From positions 744,001-808,000 of the forward strand of contig JAPWGK010000018.1 of NCBI GenBank assembly GCA_029641185.1: DNA of 64,000 nucleotides. Direction: 5' to 3'. Of this stretch, positions 59,501 through 64,000 are shown one piece after another; within the stretch, counting starts at the first letter, position 1; every line of letters begins with the position of its first letter. The notes below the pieces were generated by a model, which did not search any database, was not told the origin of the DNA, and worked only from the letters and a program-made list of their open reading frames with translations. Source of the DNA: Pseudofabraea citricarpa (Eukaryota; Ascomycota; Leotiomycetes; Helotiales; Dermateaceae). The translations under genes and the position numbers were made by a program.

Positions 59501-62500
59501 AAATTGATCCGACTTCTCAAAATCCATCGAGACCATTGCTTGAAGGAAGGGGGAGAATGGCATGGGTTTGGGCAAGGTTTCCTTTCGGTAGAATCTCTCG
59601 ACCTCTTCATACAGTATAGCAACTGCGGCACCATCATAAATAGCATGATGCATCGAGATAAGTAACTTTGTCTTTCCGTTCGAGTGCACGAAGTCGAGGC
59701 TGTAGCGCGGTTCGTACTCATTCTGTGGGGTACCTCGCTTATTTTTCTCGGCAATGATTTGGTCTGTGAGATCCGAATCGCATTTGAATTCCCCAAAAGA
59801 GAGTTCAAAGTTCTCCATGACTGCTTGAACATACGCAAAACGTAATAAACTTGTCTGAAAGAAACAAGTTCGAAGGATTTCATGCCTTTGTATCATCTCT
59901 CTCCAGCATGCTTTCAGCGTGTCAACATCGCCAGAGATATCCATGACAACATGATTTTGGTAGAGCTGGGAGGACGAGGAAGATTCGGCCGCAGAAAGCA
60001 TGGCTTCTTGGAGAGGCGTACAGGGCAGAATTCTGCGAACTTCTCGGCCGGCGTTCTTAAAAGATCGAAAGATCTCTTCCTCGAGCTCGGCATCTATGCC
60101 GAAATCGAACTCAGTTGCCAGGTCAGTTTCTCCGAGGTCGACAGCACTCTGTAAGAGCTTCTCGGCAAGCCTTATAACCGAATGATATTTAAGCACATCA
60201 GAAATCTCGATTCTTAGTCCAGTTTCATGCCGTAAACTTCTGGCCAAAGAAATTGCCGAAATAGAATCGATACCAAGACTGAAGAATGAGGTGTCTGGTG
60301 TGATGTCTTCAAGTCTCTGGTTGGAGATGTCTGCCAAGTTTTTTGCTATCTTTGTCTCAAGATCAGTCCACTGATGATCCGAGGCAGATTTAGTCGAGCG
60401 AGAAGTTGAATCCAGATATTGGACACTGAGCTCTTGGTAAAGTCCGGCCAGCAACCGTTTGTCGATTTTGCCCTGGGGGGTCGATGGTAGAAAGGAAATA
60501 GGAATTAATGAAGAGGGTATCATGTAAACAGGTAAAGTAGAATCTAAAATATTATACAGTCTTTCAATCGTAGGTTGGTCTGGCTCTAGACACATTACTT
60601 CGGCCGAGCTTTCCTCGGAAGTCCAGAAGCAGACCAATCGTTCTGACTCGAGGGTGGAATTACCGATTATCATAGTAATACAGTCTCGTACTTCGTGGGA
60701 GCTTAGCATCACATGGGTTATCTCGCCAAGCTCCAGTCTCTGGCCCCGGATCTTGACTTGGTCGTCCTTGCGACCGGTAAAGGCAAGGGAGCCGTCTGGC
60801 ATGAGGCGACCAAAGTCACCACTCCGGTACAATCGTCCATAATCAGGATGATCTATAATTTTGCCGACTTCTCGGCTGGAGTCCATGTATCCGCGAAATA
60901 CCTGAGAACCACCAAAGCAGAACTCGCCTTCTCCACCACGAGGAACTGGCAAGAAATCATCATCGGGGGACAAGACGAAAGCAGAAGTGTTTCTAAAAGG
61001 CGTGCCAATGTTGTTTATTGAATCGCTCTGGGAAACAGCTGCATTTACCGTACAAATATTAGTTGTTTCGCTGGGTCCATATCCCTGGTAAAGTCCCTTT
61101 CCTGCCCACGTATTGAAAACCTTTTGCGTTACTGCTTCTCCAGCGGTAACAAGGAATTTGACACGTGGTACATTGGCTGGATCTACCAACGCTGCAACAG
61201 TGGGTGTCATACTTAGATGGGTCACCTCGAGTGATCGTATTGCTTGCTCGATATCTCGAAACAAGGTATCTTTGTTAGCCGAGCAGAGACATCCCCCAAC
61301 TCTCCAGGCAAAGAAAATTTCAAAGACAGATACGTCGAAAGATTGCGAGCAAGATTGCAAAAACCTTGAGTCCTTTTTCGTCGGATAAAGCTCCTCCAGT
61401 ACATCTAGATTACTAACGAGGTTGCCGTGGGTCACCATCACTCCTTTTGGCTTTCCAGTGCTACCCGAGGTATAGACACAGTAGGCCAAACTATCAGGCA
61501 CAAACTCTCGTGGAAGATTTGATGAGGGCAGCCTAGATAAATCGACCTCGTCAATGTATATGACCGTCAAATGGTGAAATCTCTTGAGCGAGGATCTTGA
61601 TTCGGATCTGGCTAGAATGACCGTGACATTTGCTTCTTCTAAAATATGTTGCAGGCGGTCTGTCGGGATATCTGGAGTTACCGGGAGGTAGCCGGCATTG
61701 AGTTTCACAACAGCAAGTATTGAGGCATATAGCTCGACGCCCTTTTCCATGCAAACACAGATAACTTCGTGTGAGGCGTCTTGAGCATGCACATAATGCG
61801 CAATCTTGTTGGAAAGGGTATTCAATTCTCCATAGGAAGTGGTTTGAATCTCGCTCTTGGTTTCTGAGATGAATTGAGCAAAAGCGATCGCAGGTCGATC
61901 AGGGTCCTCATAAGCCATTCGTTCTACCGGGGAAGAAAGTGTCCCGGATTTAAGTTCCGTGTCGGGGTTACTGTTTGTGATCGAAAGCAGTTCCATGTCG
62001 AGTGACTTGAAGGAATCTTTAAGGGCCATTGAATCATTCTCGACGATGAACTTCGTCAGGTTTTCCACTTGCTCTAAAAGAGTCGTAACCTGAAACAGTG
62101 GAAAGATTGATTGATTGTAGTTGGCTTTTAATTTGATGTTGCCCGTTCCAGGAATTATCTCTAGAGTCAAATTGAATTCTAGATTGTCGACGGAGTCTAT
62201 TAATCGAACATGATTCCTTGTGTGGTCATAACTGTGGAGAGTTTGTTGCCAAATAAGGAGCGTATCGAAGAGAGTCGAACGTGGGTTGACTCCAGCAACA
62301 TATTTGATTTCTCTAAGTGGCAACGCGCTATGCTCTAGGTGTTTTCTGTTGATTGCGTTGATTTCCTGCACCAAATTCAAGGATGACAGAGAGGAGGAGA
62401 CTTCAACCCTGATAGGTAAAGTTGCAAGGCATGGCCCGACGATATCCTCAATTCCTGCGATCGGTAGAGTCCGACCCGAGAATACTGTCCCGAAGCAGAC

Positions 62501-64000
62501 ATCCGGTGTTCCAAGATAAGCGCTTAGGACCATGGCATATGCAGCTTGGAAAATCGACTGCGGACTCGAAGACATTCGTTTTGCAGCACTCTCAATATCA
62601 GATGTCGGTAGGCATGTGTTGTGGTAAACATTTGCAAGGCCACTTCTTGCTGCCTTTTTTGGGTGGAAGTTTGGAAGTGGGCGAAAGTCCATGTTTAGCA
62701 AGTGATCTTTCCAATAATCCTTGGTCGCCCATGAATTCGAAATAAGCGTTTTATCTTGGTATCCTGACACTAGTCGATCGAATGTGGGTCGAGATATTAG
62801 AGGTTTGTTGTCAAGAAGAGTCTCTATATCATCGAGCAACAGCTCAAGTGACCATGCATCATACAAAGCATGATGAATGTGGATAAGTACTCTTGTACTC
62901 GATGTTGATTGGAGGAGTTGAACTCTTAGTGGGTGATGGAAGGAAAAGTCCGTAATATCGTTAATCTTGTAATCAAATGCTTCAACCTCTTCGATCTGTG
63001 AGCCGTCTAGATTTTTCCACACAACCTGAATGTAACCATTGGAATCCTGGGATTCTGCAAACCCCGTCCTCAGAATTGAATTCTCGTGGCATAAAGTATA
63101 TAGCATTTCACAGACATCTTCTATGTCCGTGATCCCAGGAAGTTCTATTTCAACCCAATTCCAGTATGCTCGACGGTCGATTACTGTCTCAGAAAGCATT
63201 GCGATCTGTAAAGGGGTGCAAGGCATCGTGTACTCTAAATCCTTTGCGTGGCCGTTGAGTGCTATTGATCCGTTTAGCACCTTGGGCATCGAAGGCCGGA
63301 CAGCTTCAGGTACCGAATTTGTGGCATTTGAGCAAATTTGTGTGAGCGCTGACAGAGTTTCGGCTTGCAAAACTGTCAATGTGGTTATATCGAAACCAGC
63401 CGATCGCAGTTTTGAAGCCACTTTGATTGCGACCAAGGAATCGAGGCCTACTGCTGCCAGTCGTGCAGTTTTTGGAAAGGTACCGAGAGTATCTTGGACA
63501 ATCGCTCTCACTTTACTCTCAATTGATGTTTCTTCGACTGGGTCATGTGTTTCACCGGAATTTCTTTGGTTTTGATAGTCGGCTTCAAGTTTTCTCTTGT
63601 CTACTTTCCCTGATGGTAGGTATGAAAACTTATCCAGCAAGACAATCTCGCTCGGTATCATAAATGAGGGAAGCCACTGAGCACAGGTTTTCAGAACATC
63701 CTCAGCCTCCACAATTTCAGTTCCAATCAGTGCAAAGACAACAAGAACACTGCCAATCACAACAGCCGAAACTGTCTTGATCCCAGGGTGCTTGTAGACA
63801 GCCTCTTCAATCTCGCCAAGCTCAACTCTCTGCCCTCGCAGCTTAACTTGGCCAGCACTCATGCGGCCCAGGATCTCCACTGTTCCATTTTCCAGCTGGC
63901 GAGCTTTATCGCCAGTGCGGTAATAATTTCGTCCTTCAAATGTCACAAAGGCAGCTTTATTTTGGTCAGGTCGGTTTATGTACCCTCTGGCCAACTGTGG
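50555..64000 (-). CDS. Ferrichrome/ferricrocin-type hydroxamate siderophore NRPS (5' end beyond window)
   Basis: Three exons are visible: from beyond 64000 to 56142, 56083–50776 and 50710–50555. They total about 4440 residues, and the N-terminus lies outside the window. Domain order from the N-terminal side is partial A1; T1 (GLDSL, 63438); C1 (HHALYDA, 62870); A2 (YTSGSTGKPKG, 61460); T2 (GIDSI, 60270); C2 (HHAIYDG, 59645). Then come T3 (GLDSI, 58605), C3 (HHALYDA, 58000), A3 (YTSGTTGTPKG, 56595), T4 (GMDSI, 55345), C4 (FHALYDG, 54755), T5 (GLDSI, 53700), C5 (AHALYDG, 53060), T6 (GLDSI, 52030) and terminal C6 (HHALYDA, 51490). Three adenylation domains with extra T-C units and a C-terminal T-C-T-C are the hallmark of SidC/NPS2/Sib1-type synthetases. 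These assemble glycine, serine or alanine with three acyl-hydroxyornithines into a cyclic intracellular siderophore. All T-domain serines are intact. There is no thioesterase; the last C domain is expected to cyclise. Confidence 0.92.

Noticed and set aside
1..64000. CRISPR arrays, rRNA genes and bacterial-type operons
   Set aside because: None seen; the only regular short-period array (17047–17351) has no spacer/repeat alternation, and the gene structures are eukaryotic.

Overview
The window looks like chromosomal DNA of a filamentous ascomycete. Its genes carry short GT–AG introns (46–98 nt, one of 216 nt) with CTAAC-type branch sites. It encodes fungus-specific eEF3, an AA9 copper monooxygenase and a hydroxamate-siderophore type peptide synthetase. 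Helotiales or Leotiomycetes would fit, but that is a guess from overall style, not from a marker. Exon boundaries given here were placed by eye from splice signals. They keep frame for most multi-exon genes, and exon sums divide by three wherever both ends are visible.

Layout, left to right. A minus-strand gene runs off the left edge and looks like a Zip2/SHOC1-type XPF-fold meiotic protein (1–2773). A gene-poor stretch with one doubtful small secreted ORF follows. A TauD-type dioxygenase (+) converges on a WRAP53/TCAB1-like WD40 gene (–). After a 2 kb gap come a secreted AA9 monooxygenase (–) and a divergent amidase (–)/aminotransferase (+) pair whose shared promoter has two CACGTG boxes. 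A repeat-bearing gap (16.8–19.9 kb) contains a four-copy minisatellite. An F-box gene (+), eEF3 (–) with a pyrimidine-rich promoter, and an intracellular GH5 glycosidase (+) complete the first half.

At 29.6–35.5 kb there is an AT-rich island. It holds two head-to-head paralogues of a trypsin-fold protein, each damaged differently: the left copy has lost the protease domain, and the right copy lacks a recognisable 5' end and has Ala in place of the catalytic Ser. A MITE-like element and a 45–49 bp inverted repeat bound or interrupt the island. Housekeeping genes resume with mitochondrial malate dehydrogenase (–) and a large acidic AAA+ ATPase (–), then an orphan ORF (+), an MFS sugar transporter (+) and a zinc-binding, membrane-anchored fungal protein (–).

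The right end (50.6–64 kb) is filled by a minus-strand NRPS that continues beyond the window. Its visible domain order is (A)-T-C-A-T-C-T-C-A-T-C-T-C-T-C, the layout of intracellular ferrichrome/ferricrocin-type siderophore synthetases. No other siderophore genes are visible beside it, so cluster context has to be sought past position 64000.
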